DNA of 64,000 bases from Siderastrea radians (Eukaryota; Cnidaria; Anthozoa; Scleractinia; Rhizangiidae). Under the pieces are notes generated by a model. That model made no database searches. It had not been told where the DNA came from and saw only the letters and a list, made by a program, of their open reading frames with translations. Made by a program: the position numbers and the translations under genes. Positions within the stretch are counted from its first letter, which is position 1. Each line of letters begins with the position of its first letter. The stretch covers positions 5,768,366 through 5,832,365 of the forward strand of contig OZ024892.1 in assembly GCA_964017195.1 (NCBI GenBank). The letters are read 5' to 3'. This document shows, one piece after another, positions 24,700 through 37,539 of the stretch.

Positions 24700-25650
24700 G
24701 GATCACCTCCTAAATTAGTTTAAAATGTTTACACTACTTTGACTTCAGTTTCATGCCATGTCTCCGACAAACGCTAACCTCCCCTCGATCAGTGTGTATC
24801 TAGTGATACCATAAAACGAAAGGGTAAGAATGCTTTCAATATTAGGGCGTATGACAAGATTACCTTTTTTTAAACTACCAACGATCATCCATTATTAATA
24901 CAATATGCACAAAAGGTGACAATGCTTAATATGATAGGGCATATTGCAAGAATGACGTCGTTAAGGACAAACAGGGAGACTCTTAGAGACACTAAGGGTA
25001 CATTTTGCAGAGAAGATGTTCAGTGATTGAGAGGGAAACTGGATTAAGGTTGGCCATGTGCTAACTGGAAAAGGATGGAGGGGAACTTTTTTGAGTCGCT
25101 CCGTTGTCGTTGGAGTGCCCCATGAAACAGACTGGCTGAGGCTGCAAGCTGCATAGTACATCAACGTTCCAGCACCTTCTTGTCCGCACGAGTCTTGAAG
25201 CGAGGGTCGACGAGCTATTCAGTGACGTCACCGGTTCAGTGAAAATAAAGTGCAGGCTTCAACGAACTGAGGTCCGAACTGAGTACTTATAATGCCAGGC
25301 TGGTTATCATGTAAACACTCTTTCTTATAAGAATCACTTCTTGGAAAAATTTCCACCCACATGGTTCTCTCCGAACACTTTCCAAAAATCTAAGGCTCAA
25401 CTCTCCTCATTTAGACTTTATATCAGAGCCTTTTGTTTCTTTGTATTACGTCCTTTTTAGACTCACTCTCTTCTTATCATTATGTCATTGTTGTTTTTGT
25501 GGTGTTTTCGCCGTTTGTCTACTTGTGTGATGAAAAAGAGTCTTGAAGACAAGAAAATTAATAACAGGTATGTTTGGGGATTACATTTTAAAACTCTCTT
25601 AACAAGTTGGGAGTAGAGAAAGTTAAATTATCAGTGAAGGCACTAAGGTC
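24700..25650. other. No gene recognised
   Basis: Mixed AT-rich DNA. ACTCTTTTT-type T runs and a stretch rich in pyrimidines near 25400 are seen, but no exon. Confidence 0.3.
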
Positions 25651-25789
25651 CCTGGGGCAGGATTCACAAAGCTGTCCTAAGCCGAAGATGAATCCTAGGC
25701 GTTGTTTCTTAACAATAGGCTTTTGTTTTCCAACAATACATAGGACGACACATCTTATCTTGGGAGGGCTTCATGAATCCAGCCCCTGG
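25651..25789. mobile_element. MITE with CCTGGGGCAGGATTCA ends
   Basis: A 139-bp element with inverted ends CCTGGGGCAGGATTCACAAA and, read from the other side, CCAGGGGCTGGATTCATGAA. Common type in coral DNA by memory. It sits 230 bp upstream of the unidentified exons at 26.0 kb. Confidence 0.6.
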
Positions 25790-26017
25790 TTAACAGATCG
25801 AGGATTTTCTCGCATGTGTTTTGTTGTCAATGGCACGCGAGAACTGGAACCTCTGGTACCCAGACCCTGGTCACAGGCGCCACAACGCCCGCGTAGATGT
25901 TAAAAGTTACATAATCACTGACATGCCGTGCATTTAGCCATTACGTGGTATGTTGCACTCAGTGTTACAACCTGAGTCCGGTCCTTAAGAGATTAAATAG
26001 CTTTAATATTTCAACAG

Positions 26018-26614
26018 GACAACCTCTGAAGGAAAAGAGAAAAAGGAAAGGAAAGGGAAGGCTTGTCCGACGAGCGGTTCTCATTGATGGCAACCCCAGA
26101 AACGACTCCAGTGACGAGACACTAGTTCTCAAAACAGCCAGACACTGTTCAAAGGTGCGTTGGCTTTGCTCAAACACTTTAAATTTAATGAATTGTCTCT
26201 TATTTAATGTCCCCCGTTCTTGATTTATTGCCAATTAAATTTTTGCGATTCTTCTGTAACACCTGTCGTCTTACACAGGAGAACATTTTATCTGACATAA
26301 GTCTGATTTGCATCACCAGTTTTGAAAGTGAGAGCTGCGGGGAGAATGTGAGAATACATTGAACTTAAGGACACTGAATTATCATGAAAGAACGCGAAAA
26401 ATGCTTAATTGACTTTATGTCCATGTTATATCATCGGATGATCTGATGATTTGATATCAGATGATTATAGTGTCAATTACGTGACAAAGTCAAACAGTTA
26501 ATTTTTACCTAGCAGTAATGATCTAGCGATTCGTCTTAAATAACTCTTAATTGAATTTTTCAATTCCAGGAAGAAGATGGAAGGAGACTTGAGCAACTTC
26601 AAGTTTCCTACTAG
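26018..26614 (+). CDS. 3' terminal exons of an unidentified gene
   Basis: Two exons: 26018-26154 (acceptor CAG, donor GTGCGT) and 26570-26614 (acceptor CCAG, stop TAG 26612-26614). The phases agree. The first encodes about 45 residues with a basic stretch (KEKRKRKGKGR) that could be a nuclear localisation signal, then an acidic SSDE turn. The second adds EEDGRRLEQLQVSY. Upstream exons were not recognised. A similar exon-like block lies at 27060-27135 after its own CAG, with GTGAGT after it, and may be an alternative or duplicated terminal exon. I do not recognise the family. Coding status rests on splice fit and composition only. Confidence 0.4.
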
Positions 26615-28640
26615 GGAAGCTTAACTGCCCATGCAACGCAAGGTATGATGTGAAAGTGGTATCATTTTACGAAGACACCCTTTCTTTGCTTTTTTTACTT
26701 TTTCAACAATCACAGTTCACGATACTCGTCAGCGTAGTGGGAATCACACGTTAGAAGGGTAAAGTTAGTTTTCAGTTTGCATTAATTACTTTTTCATGTA
26801 AGTTGATCGATGGAATATCAAAACATTTTTTTTAACAAGAAAAGGGCGCATAAAAAAATATGACCTCAACTATTCGATGTCAATAACATGATGATGTCAA
26901 ATAGTTCAAAGTATGATATTCATTATTTTAGGTTCAAAGTCAATTCGTAAAAAAAGAAAGATATTATAGAAAGAACAATGTAATTTTAGAATTTGATTAC
27001 ATGTTTGGATTAATAATCCATCATTGTTGCATAACTCTAATTTAAATTCTTCAATTTCAGAACGAAGAAAAATAAGAAGATGGATGAGAACTTGAACAAT
27101 TTTAAAGACCTTGCTGTTTTCAATAATGTATACTGGTGAGTTGACTGAATTTCTGTTATTCCACGGACACAACCCTAAAGAAAATCCACCATCCTTGAAC
27201 CTTTGAAAAACGTATTTATAGACGTATTTTCAAGAAGTAAAATGTAAGCCTTCCAGTAATGATTTTCTGGAAGGCTTATACTGTTGCGTTGAGCCTTTTC
27301 CAAGATTGGAAGGTAAAAACAAAAACAAAAACAAAACAAAAACCCACAAAAAAAGCGTGAGTAACTGTTGAAACTGAAATTGGGTTTTAAAAAGAATAAC
27401 AGCAAAAGGTTATATCTGCCTTTACAAGGGTTAACTAATGCAGTCTAATATATTTGATCTTCATATCACGCCAATAACGAATGATCAAAGTGGATGTGAA
27501 CACGGCAAATTCAACGCAATTATAACTGTGATTTAGAGCCGTTTTCAAATTTATGTCTTGAGACCAAAACAAAAGTAATTACTCTAACCAATCACAGCAG
27601 GAACAAAATAACAAAATGAACCACTCACAAATTGAACCAAATACAAGTCATTAGCGCTAAGTGCGGAAAAAAGGCGTGAGAGCAAGTCACAATTGGTTTT
27701 TGGTTTTACTTCTGATTGGGCGAGAAAGTGGCGCGAACTTTTCTGACCAATCAGAGAGCGAAGTGAAGCAAAACCAAACAAACACAACATAACTTTCGCC
27801 ACTCATTTGAAAACTGCTCTATTTAAATCCTTTGTCATTATTTTAGGTGATGTCAAAAGAACTGGAGACGAAGAAGGCAAAAATTTGATCTGCGATCTTA
27901 ACTAACGGCTGATAGTGATGGCAACATTGGGAAAATAAAGACCAATGGTTTAACTAATATTTCTCACAGCAAGAGATGAATGACTAACAATATAGAGAAA
28001 AGGCAAATGGTGGACAATTTTCACTCTACTCATGGTGACAGAGAGATTTAGGAATTTAGTAGACCGAGCCCAGCAGGTCAGGGGATACGATCCATAGGGC
28101 TGGGATGTTTCCCCATGTAATACTACAACAAGCGTGGCGGGGTTTTTTCATCCTATGGATGCTTGATTCGTTTCCCCTTTAGGTATTTTTTTATTCATTA
28201 TGGTTTTCTTAAACTATATCATGGAACTCTAATTAAATATGCGACACGGTTATACGCGCTTGCAGAGAGCTTGCAGAAAGACTTGAAAAGACTTGAAACA
28301 GTAATGGAGAGTTTCTTTTTTGACTTCCGCTAAATTAACTTGTTTTTGTACAACCTACATATGTCCTTTTTTCCAAAGAGGAAATTAAAGCTCCACGACC
28401 TCGAAAGTAAAGACACAAGAAAGTACGAACTGAAGACTTTGGAAAATCACTCTTTTATTATGTTTTTTGTTTTTGTTTTTCTTTTTTTGGGGGGGGGGGC
28501 TTCAGCATTCAATTAGTACTTGCATGCTTTTTAATTTGAAAAGCATGCGTTTTAATAAACTATAAGTAATCGCTCTTTCCCCTCATGGGTCACGAAGGGG
28601 AATTTAAAAAAACGCGAGATATAAGGGTGACAAGAGCTTA
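26615..28640. other. No firm gene; possible UTR exons
   Basis: An exon-like block at 27060-27135 (CAG before, GTGAGT after) resembles the terminal exon at 26570. Another candidate starts after TTTTAG at 27846, with AATAAA near 27935. A G run of nine lies near 28490. Confidence 0.3.
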
Positions 28641-28649
28641 TTTTTCGAG

Positions 28650-31300
28650 TACCTCGATCTTCTGTCCGGTGGAACCAGAGAAACTAACCAGGCAAAGGAC
28701 GCATTTTTTTATTTAAAGGTACTAAAAGATAATTTAAAAACAAGTAGGCTAACAAAACTTACAAGAAATGAAAATGTTTACAATCCAAAGCAAACTACTG
28801 AAAATAATAAAAAATGTTAAACGTGATTACGAGTAGGGATTACGCGCACTAGAAAAAGAACAGTAAAGAGTCAATTAACTAAAAAGAAATAATTCTACAA
28901 TTTCAAAATGCACGAGCGCAGGAGTAAATAACTAAACAAATAAACAAGTGACGTAAGTGTAAACATTGCGCATCTAAGTCAGCATGTTATATGGTTCGCC
29001 TAGTTTAACAGTGGAGCTCCCAAGGAATAGGGATAAGTTGGACAAAATCGCTTTCAGACTTGAACCGATTTGCTTAGTTACCTGAATAACCAATTTCGAC
29101 TAAGGAAACTTAAACAAATAACGGCAGTCATGATCATTTGCATTTAAAATTGAGCGTGCGTTAGTAAAAGATTTCATAATGATTAAGTTAAAATACGATA
29201 CTATGTTTGTCGTGAAGAGTGCGCAGTTTAAGAAACAAATAAATTGAACTGAGTAAATAAATAAGTAAATAAATAAATAAAGAAATAAATCGACAAGCTA
29301 ACAAGTAATGGCACCTTTCACTGAATATTGAATGAATTAGAAAGTAAATAGAAACTTTGACAATGTCTTAGGTCTAAAAAGAGTGCCTGTTGGCTAATAA
29401 ATTGACGATCCACAAAAAGATGGTGGAAACGTTTAATTCCTCATAGCTAATTTTGTCTGAAAGCGAGGGGAAAATAAACTTAAAAAATATTGACGTTGGT
29501 GTGTTATAAGCAGACGAGGGAATAAATCAGCCAAGAGGAAGTTGCGTGCGTTGGTAAAGATAGGGAACAATAAACGAAGGGATAAACACTGCTTTCTACT
29601 TAAAAGAGTGTGGGTGTTTATTAACAGCTACCAGGATAGCCTAAAAGAGTGCATGCGTAAGTTAGTAAACAAGAAGACACAATCAAAACTCAAGAACAAA
29701 ACCAGTCTGATAAAAAAGAATGCACGAATAGACTGATGGGTGGTAAACAATATGATATAAACACTGATAAACATCATCATAAACCAAGAAAGAAAAAGAA
29801 ACAATTATAAACGAACTTTACATCTAATATAAAACAGTGCGCGTGTTAGGAAACAAATTGTTGAATAAACAGATGACGAGAGTTTTCAATTTCTATTAAT
29901 GTGTGCATGAAAGCGAAGGCAAATAAACTAATAAATAATTACATAATTTTACATTTCAAACTGAAGTGGGTGCGTTAGGTGTGATCTCTATAAAAATGAG
30001 TTAAGAAAATAAAAATATGAATAAGCTAACAGATAAAAGGGGGGCTTAATTAATAGCAAATAAATTGTTGAATAAACAGATGGCGGGAGCTTTTTTAAAA
30101 TATTAAAATAAAATATCTTATAATGTGCGCATGAAGGCAAAGGAAACAAACTAATAAATAATATCATTATTTTACATTTCAACGTTGGTGTGTTGGGTGT
30201 TGATACCGTCAATAAATCATTTTAAAGAGAATACCGCGAGAAAGGGATCTGATGACTAAACGAAAGAAAGAACACTTTGATCTTTAATCGTGTGTGTATT
30301 AAACGGTACATAACTTCACGAATAAACACGTAACAAGTTAGCAAACAAAAAGATTTAATAAAAACTAAAGAAAAACTACATTCATATATCACAGAGTGCG
30401 CGGAGAAAGAATGCTCAATACAAATAATTGAGGCGAATACTTACTGTTAAAGACTGCACGACGCACATTTGTAAACAACAAACATAAGTAAACAATTGGA
30501 GGGAACTGTTTGCATTTAAGATTGGGATTTTTTGTAATCAAAGCGTATAAATACAAAACCAAACAAATGTGATTTAAAAAAATGCACATGGATGCATAAG
30601 CAGTGAGAAGTGAATATTTAAGAGTGCGCAAGTTGTAAGGAAATAAAAAGAGGAAAAGCTAACAAATAAGTGTTAAGTGTGAGTGTTAGTAGATAGTTCT
30701 GAAACTTAATGGATAAAACAAAATGAACACCGTAGTGTAAACGCGTAAGTGCTCGTTCTAACAACTTCGTGCCTGAATAGAAATGTGTGAATGTTTTAAG
30801 TGTACGCATGCGTACATGGGATAATAAACTAACAAATTATACTCTAAAGGTTTCAAATAGTGTGCATTTAGCAAATACAACGATAAATTAGCAAGCGATG
30901 AAAATGTTCAACATGTGTTTCTTGACAAACAGTTTTAAATGAACTAAACAGATGAAAGAGTGCTTTGCATCAAAAGAGCGTGCTTGATTTAATAAAAAGG
31001 GGCGTTAACGTTTATTATTCTAAAATAAAGTCTAAATGAATCAACAAATCTACCATTTATGTTTGATTTTATTCAGATTTAACAATGATCTTCTTAGTAA
31101 TCACATTCCTGAGTAAATGACAAAACTGTTTAAACGGATTTAAGAGTATTTGCGTTAGGAAACAAGTGTTAGATGACCTAACAAGTAATGATGAGCGCGT
31201 GCAAGTAAATAACTTGATAAACTAATAACTAATCGAATCGTTTAATTAAATGAGAGTGCTTGTGTAACTGAATAGGTGCAGGACAAATGAATTAACCTAC
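28650..31300. repeat. Degenerate A-rich repeat field with GAGTGCGCGTTAG cores
   Basis: About 25 loose matches to a core such as AGAGTGCGYRTTAGTAAAC, each followed by AAACAAATAAAC or ACTAATAAATAA. The best pair of units lies at about 29850 and 30061 (211 bp apart) and shares GTTGAATAAACAGATG, GCATGAA and ACTAATAAATAAT. Spacing elsewhere is irregular, so the array is old. Confidence 0.5.
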
Positions 31301-31398
31301 ACTTTGTAAGATGAAGATCTGAAACTATCTGAGTGTCAGTAAAATCGGGAATAGTTGAACAAAGATGGTTTGCAAACTGAAAATTCTTGCGTCTCTTG

Positions 31399-31926
31399 TA
31401 AAGGAGGGTCAGTTTCTAAGCGCGTCCTCGGGCTATGGTTAGATGAAAACAGAAAGGAAATCATTCGAGCGATTCAAGCACCCGGCAAAGAAATAGCCAG
31501 GCTGACGAACCTGGACGACCCATCGAGAAGAATGAGAGGGGATGCGAGTAATAAGTAGTTTAGTGTAACTAAATAGTATAATTAAATCTGGTTATGTTGA
31601 ACATTGGACTACAAGTGCGAGATTAAATTTTCAAACCTAGTGCACATGCTTTAGCGAACAAAAGGAGTGCGGTTAAACAACCTGTTTTCATTTTGTCAGG
31701 CGGAGTTACTCTTCCCATGCAGCTGGTATATAGATCGTCAAATAACGGCGGTGTGGGTGAGAGAACCCAAGAAGCGTGTTTCAAATTAGCTTACCACGTG
31801 TCGCACCAGCCGCTCGTTAATGGGTTCCTTCTCTACAGGGACGAACGAAGGCTTTATGGACATATCTGCCTTGAGATTCCAGAAAGTCGCACTTGTAGCC
31901 AATCTCGTACTCTTATTCCGGTCTGA
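31399..31926 (+). CDS. 3' terminal coding exons of an unidentified gene
   Basis: An open frame ending at a plausible donor (GTAATA at 31548) joins in phase to an exon starting at 31700 after TTTGTCAG and stopping at TGA 31924-31926. The join gives ...MRGDASGVTLPMQLV... and about 75 further residues (YHVSHQPLVNGF, DERRLYGHICLE). A polyadenylation signal AATAAA follows at 31985-31990. The segment is clearly richer in GC than the A-rich DNA on its left, as expected for coding sequence. The left edge of the first exon is uncertain and no start codon was found. No family is recognised. It converges with the minus-strand GPCR copy A. Confidence 0.4.
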
Positions 31927-32628
31927 AAGTATTTGAGGACATGAGGTACTTAAAGATTAGTTATCCTAAAATTTGGTTGTTCTAAATAAACGATTTAAAT
32001 TTTCGACATTTATGAGTATTGTGTTGCGCTGTCAAGGAGCAATAGGCGTCGACAATACAATATTTGAACACAACGACGAGATCTCGTCCGTGTAACGGTT
32101 ATTTCTTTAAATTGATACGATTCAAGTATAGCTTTTGTAGCAAGTGTTTCCGCAAGGGTTTTGCCCGTTCGAGGCATTTTTCTCCTTTTGGCCGCGCGAG
32201 AATTGGGCCAAGCGCAAAAATTGGAAGGAGCGGGGACGGGGAGGGAGGCGGGATTTTAAAGGAAACTCTCCCCTTTACGCTAGTTTTTTTTTCGCGCAAT
32301 CAAAAGCGAAAATTGCTTCAAAACTGTAGAAAACCTACGGTAAGGTAACCCTTACTACGTCGGTTAATTCAAGTACAACGTTTATTGATATTTGCCACTT
32401 TTTTCGATATCGATGTTCTTGACGTGATATCGGCACTGAACGTAAAGAAAGGTGGCTGGGCTTCTGAGTAAAAATCATTTGAACTAACAAGAGCACGGAG
32501 TGCATACAACACTATTCTCAAGCGGTTTAAAGATACCTATCCACGGTTGCTTAGAAGCAAGATAGAAAAAAGCTGCGAAGTTGCCAAGTTGCTTTGATTT
32601 TACATCGTATTGAGAATTAAATCACCCA

Positions 32629-35600
32629 TCAAATAGTTTCGTTTTGTTGAAATCGAACAGTCCCATGGTCTTTGTGGTAACTCACATTTACCCTTTCAAT
32701 TGAAACTTTTGATTTTCGTACGCATTTTCGCAAAGCACGGGTTATAAACCTCCTGTCAAGGATCATATATTCGATGGGCACTACCGCGAAGCTGGAGAAA
32801 GCTAACGAGTACGCCCAGAGATATGCACAATGTATAGCCAAGGACGAAAACCTATTTCTAAGTATCACCATGATGGCAAACATGACCCATAAGCTAAGAT
32901 AAGTAACAATCATGGCGACGCAAATTTTCGTTAGTTTGACTTCCTTCTGCACGCCCACTGTGCCAAGGACGGTCCGAAGGTGGGACACATGCTCCCGAAC
33001 GTACTTGACAATCCCGTAAAACCGGTTGAACATGACGGCGAGAGAAGGAAAAATCCACAGAGACACCACAGCTATCATAACTGATTTTCCTGTGAGCGCC
33101 AGGGTCTCGATTGTCCTTCCGGGGCTGCTGCAAACGTGTTTCCCCTGCACGCCAGTTAATATATGACCGATACCGCCAGTCACGGCGGTACAACATGCAA
33201 ACAGCCAGATGAAGATGAGGCCATACGTGGTTTTCCTGCAAGTTATTTGGCGGACGGGCGCGCGACAAATGGCGTCATAGCGGTCAATACCAATGGCTGC
33301 TAATGTCATAATGTTAACGGCGAAACAAGTAAACATGGTGAAGAATCTTGCCAAACACACTGTTTAGGAAAGCATTTAGATTTAAAATTAAGGTGCTCTT
33401 AAATGCATTTTGTAGAATACCCCCATGTGTGAACAAACAACATCATATGAAAGGACTTCTCATTTAAATAAGGTCACATTTAAATATTTGATCCAAAAAC
33501 TACAAATTGTCACTATACCCATATATGGTAAGGAAGCCCTCAATTTCTGTCATCCGTACATAACAGATCCTGAGATAGACGTAAATGACCATATTTGGAA
33601 GTGCAATGCAGATTTTTTTCATTGCTTGTTTAGCGGCCATTTTGAAAAGCGAGGCAGTTTAGCAGTGTTCTTCGGAAATTTTAACTCCCTGGAAGAAACT
33701 TTCCACGATTAACAAAAAGTCAACAAGTATTTGTTTCAGATCACAAAAATATCCAGAGGTTGACTTGGAATTTTCATAGTGAGAACTCAACCAAGAAAAT
33801 GCTATTGCGAACGAAGCAGCAGACTTGCTTACTGAAAGTTGTAAAGTTGAAAAGATTTTATTCACAAGAAGAGGACTTATTCTCGGTAAGGAAGCAATAT
33901 TTTTTTTACTTTGTCTTGTCATTTCGAAATATAAGTTTATAAGTCAGTCTTTCTAAGTGAACGGTAGTAAACTTCGATTTCTTGAAGTTCTGTTTTGATT
34001 TTTATTATGTGTTGCTAGCTTTTAGCGTTTTCATCATAGAACCATAGTTTTTCTCGTTCTGAAAATGGTAGTCGATGAGAATTTGTTGAATAATAAAACA
34101 ATTATCCTGCTCAATCTTGCGGAATATCCCCTGATTTAGCCAACTCGGCCTAAGGCCTCGTCGGCTAAGTATCAGGTGATACTTAGCCCGATTTCGCAAG
34201 AAAATTGTTAAATAAATAGCACTACTGAAAAGTAATGGTGAGTAGCTTTTGTTAGAATGGCCACATTTTTTAGGATTTTATCTAACAAGTGACGTATCAT
34301 ATTAAGTATTGCCACAAAGTACTTATGCACCTTTTATTTGAATGGTCACACAGTGCATTATGAACAGAACAATAGGAAAGTTGTAATTGTAAGTGGCGTT
34401 TATTTGAATGGTCTTACTTTAGGATTTCGTCCAAAAACTAATCCATCAGTAGTAAAGAGCAGCTTACTTTTGGATTCCATCCACAAACTAATAGAGCAGT
34501 ATAAACCAAATACCGCAGGAAAGTGCTGACGCGTAGCTTTCATTTGATGTCACAATATCGAATTGAAATAAATTTAGGGCTCAAATTAATGTCATAACCA
34601 CCTGTTACAGATAATTATCAGAGAAAAGACCTTCAAATTCTTCAATAGCTCTGACATTGATGGCTCTTACGTAACCGGCCGTTAAATGACCAGGTTGAAC
34701 TTGCTAAGAATGAATTATTTTATGGCCGAAAGCGATCGGTTTTCTATCAAACTTAAGGGTCTCCACAGACTAGACGCAAGTTGTCGACAACTAAATGGTA
34801 TTAACAACTAAATGTTGTCGACAACTAATCCTGTCGGATGCAAGCATTCCATACACTGGAGTGTCAGCGGTTGTCGACATCTAAGTCAGGCCAGCGAGAG
34901 CTTGGGAACTAACGTTCACTACGCATGCTCATAACGCAGTACGTGACCACGCAGTTACGATAATTGTCCAACCAATCATTCCCAACAACCAGTTTCCCTT
35001 TTTAGTTGTTGACAACTAAAAATTTAGCGTTTAGTTGCCGACAACTAATCTCACACACAGCGTTTTTTAGTTGTCGATAACATTTAGTTATGGACAGCAA
35101 ATAGTTGTCGACAAGTAAATGTCTAGCCTGTGGAGGTCCTAAAGGATATTAATTAAGATATTTTAATTTTCAGTTCAAGGAAATTTTTGACGTGTTAAAA
35201 TGTTAGATAATAAATTCTGCATGGCCATAACAAATGAATGAAACGAAGTAACATAAAAACGCTGACAATTCACTTTTACTCAGAAAAAAGTTCTGAGCCC
35301 TCCCATCAAAAGCGGAACCCATAAAACTTCTAAAAGAAATAACGCATGAATGAAACATCACCTGCATTTTCACCGACATCGGTGCTGCCATTGATCGCTC
35401 TAACATGAAGAGGAAGGCTGATAAGACAAGCGATGAGATCGGCGGCAGCAAAGTTTGTGATAAGAAGTTTATCGGGCGTTAAATCCCCACGACGATACTT
35501 GAAGCTGAAGACGAGAAGAATCGAATTTGCGGTGATGCCAAGGAAACACACTATTCCTAAAAGAACGTTTTGTGCCACTAATCCTGAGCAAGGAGCATTT

Positions 35601-35653
35601 GTTTGTTCCTGTAAACTTCCAGGCGAGAGATGAAAATTCGAAGAGTTACTCAT
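32629..35653 (-). CDS. Class A GPCR, copy A (two exons)
   Basis: A rhodopsin-family seven-transmembrane receptor of 340 residues; ligand unknown. Exon 1 is 35362-35653 (97 codons plus one base) and exon 2 is 32629-33359; the 2.0-kb intron 33360-35361 has GT and AG ends, and the split codon gives V98. The ATG at 35653 is chosen because copy B starts at the same place (MxNSSNF). Visible hallmarks are N43 in TM1 (ANSILL), D72 in TM2 (AAADL), C99 exactly 25 residues before R124 of the DRY motif (IDRYDAICR), and a Cys in the second extracellular loop (KHVCSS). N-glycosylation sequons occur at N3 and before TM3 (NGS). TM6 lacks CWxP and TM7 has VPIEY instead of NPxxY. The frame is intact. The intron carries a MITE absent from copy B. 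It resembles peptide or amine-like cnidarian receptors, but no subfamily can be given. Confidence 0.85.
34757..35139. mobile_element. PIF/Harbinger-type MITE with TTGTCGACAA motifs
   Basis: A 383-bp element flanked by TAA duplications (34754-34756 and 35140-35142). Terminal inverted repeats are GGGTCTCCACAGACTAGAC and its near complement at the right end. Inside are at least seven copies of the palindrome GTTGTCGACAAC or close variants. The matching intron of GPCR copy B has no element, which provides an empty site. TAA duplications point to PIF/Harbinger. It has no coding capacity. Confidence 0.75.
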
Positions 35654-36139
35654 GACCCAGTTTTCAACGCACGTTTTGCGTTGTTGGACCGCAAATTTGT
35701 GCTTAATCACGCTGTAGTTTTTACCGGAGTTTCTGACATCACAGATAAATAATTATTCACGAATTTAAATCTTCTAATCCCTGCTGAACTCTACCAATTG
35801 CTAACAAAATTGGGTTTTTAGAATCAATTATTGAAGAGCCCGCGAATCACCGCAGTTTCAGCCCATGAAACAAGAATACGTACAGCTACTATTGAAAAAA
35901 GTCTTGTTATACCAATATCATGCAGAAAAAGAAACATGACAAATGGACTTTTAACAAATAGGAAAAATTTGCATATAATCGCTTTACTGAATATCTTAAA
36001 TGGAGTTTGTCTGACATAGCTTGATACGTATTAATAACAAACGCTTCCTATAATTCTAACGATTGGTTCCGGCTTACAGGCAGTGCAGGGAAAAATTAAA
36101 ACTGAATAGCGGGATTTTGAGTTTCTTTAGTTGTTTAAT

Positions 36140-36204
36140 TAGCCTCTCACGCAGTCGTTTTTAGGGTAATATGACTCCCCTAAAAACGACTGCGTGAGAG
36201 GCTA
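36140..36204. mobile_element. 65-bp near-perfect palindromic mini-element
   Basis: Two perfect 27-bp arms (36140-36166 and 36178-36204) face each other around an 11-base loop. Copy B lacks the whole palindrome at the equivalent place (near 45262), so it was inserted after the duplication. TA at each edge hints at a Tc1/mariner-type target, but this overlaps the palindrome and is not certain. Confidence 0.6.
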
Positions 36205-36678
36205 TTGTTCAATCAGATGCAACACGATTCTCAGAGATGATAATTGATAATTCTCAGAGTAGTAATTGTTCATAATGAAATAAAACAGGCCTCCAACCAG
36301 AAAATTGAAGCAACGCTCCGAAATTCTTTTTCATTTCCGATGTCATTTAAGGACGCTGAAGCTTAAGATGGATATATTTGTCGATTAACACGAATTCATA
36401 TGTTTAGAATGAACATTGATGAGAAAACGGCGTCATCTTATTTTCCGGATTTGTTAGCTTGAACTTTTATGGCAGCAAACCTTTCTAGAACTGTGAATTT
36501 TCTTAAATCTTTACAGCCCAAAATACCAATTTTGATATCTCCGTTAACACAAGACTCAATTCCCCTGAACTCCGCTGCTTAACGAGACCATAGAGGACAG
36601 TACGAAAAGGAAAAATATACTATTATTGTCTAATCAAAATAATCGAGGCGAAATTATCTTTCCAAAGAGAGACATGTC

Positions 36679-37142
36679 TTGGGAAACAAATTCTCCTTTA
36701 TCTACAGCGAGAACTGTAGTAATAGTAATAACATTCCAGAAGCAAGGGAGAAAGATCAAAATTTAACACCTAAACAAGTTGTATGCGGCATTCTTCGGAA
36801 GGAGATGAACCTCGACCCTGGAAGATTCGTTTTCAGGCAGTCCACCGGATTGGAAAGCAAAAGGAAAACAAGAATAGACCCATTATTGCCCGGTTCGTCT
36901 GTAGAGAGGACAGAGATCTTGTCTTTAGCAGAAAGAAGGCACTTCGAGAGAGCAAGAGGTTTAAAGATGCTATGTAACTGCCGACTATGCCCGAGCTATT
37001 CAAGTAGAGCGAAGAAGGCTGATCAAAGCGATGTATGCGGCCAGAGGAAAAGGTCACGAAGCAAAATAAAGTAGTCGGTCGATGGCTACATATTGGGGAG
37101 GAGAAATACAACTCAGATAACATTCCCGAGGAACTAATGGAG
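36679..37142 (+). pseudogene. LINE ORF1 remnant (RNA-binding protein)
   Basis: An L1-type ORF1 fragment. The diagnostic run FQAVHRIGKQKENKNRPI followed by IARF, in the frame opening at 36783, matches the conserved core of L1 ORF1 proteins (HRIGK...RPIIxRF). The upstream part (QVVCGILRKEMNLDPG) is in another frame, so at least one frameshift separates them. It is 5'-truncated compared with complete ORF1 and ends before the ORF2 region. In active elements this protein coats the LINE RNA. Confidence 0.65.
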
Positions 37143-37539
37143 GAACGAAATGATAATAACAGTGGCTGACCATCTTAGCTCAGTCAAACTATAACAGCGT
37201 CTCTTTATCTTGCGGTGGACAAACTTCGTTTAAAGTTTAGAAAAGGTTAGTACGTCACAACTTCATTGAAAAACACTCACATGCCCTCAAATTGCCATTT
37301 TCACGTCTGTTTTTTTTGTCAATCGATGTTTTTGTTTTTGTCGTTTTCCGGTCTATGTAATAATACTCGTTTTAGATATAGTTATTGCTCTCATCGTTAA
37401 GTATATTTCTCTTGTTAGTACTGAATGTTTCTCTTTTGTTTCTGTTCAAAACATTCATCTGTCCTGCTGGGTGTTACTGGAATGCTTCTTCTCGTATCTA
37501 CGCGCCCTTGTTTATTCATCACCTACTAATCAACACTTG

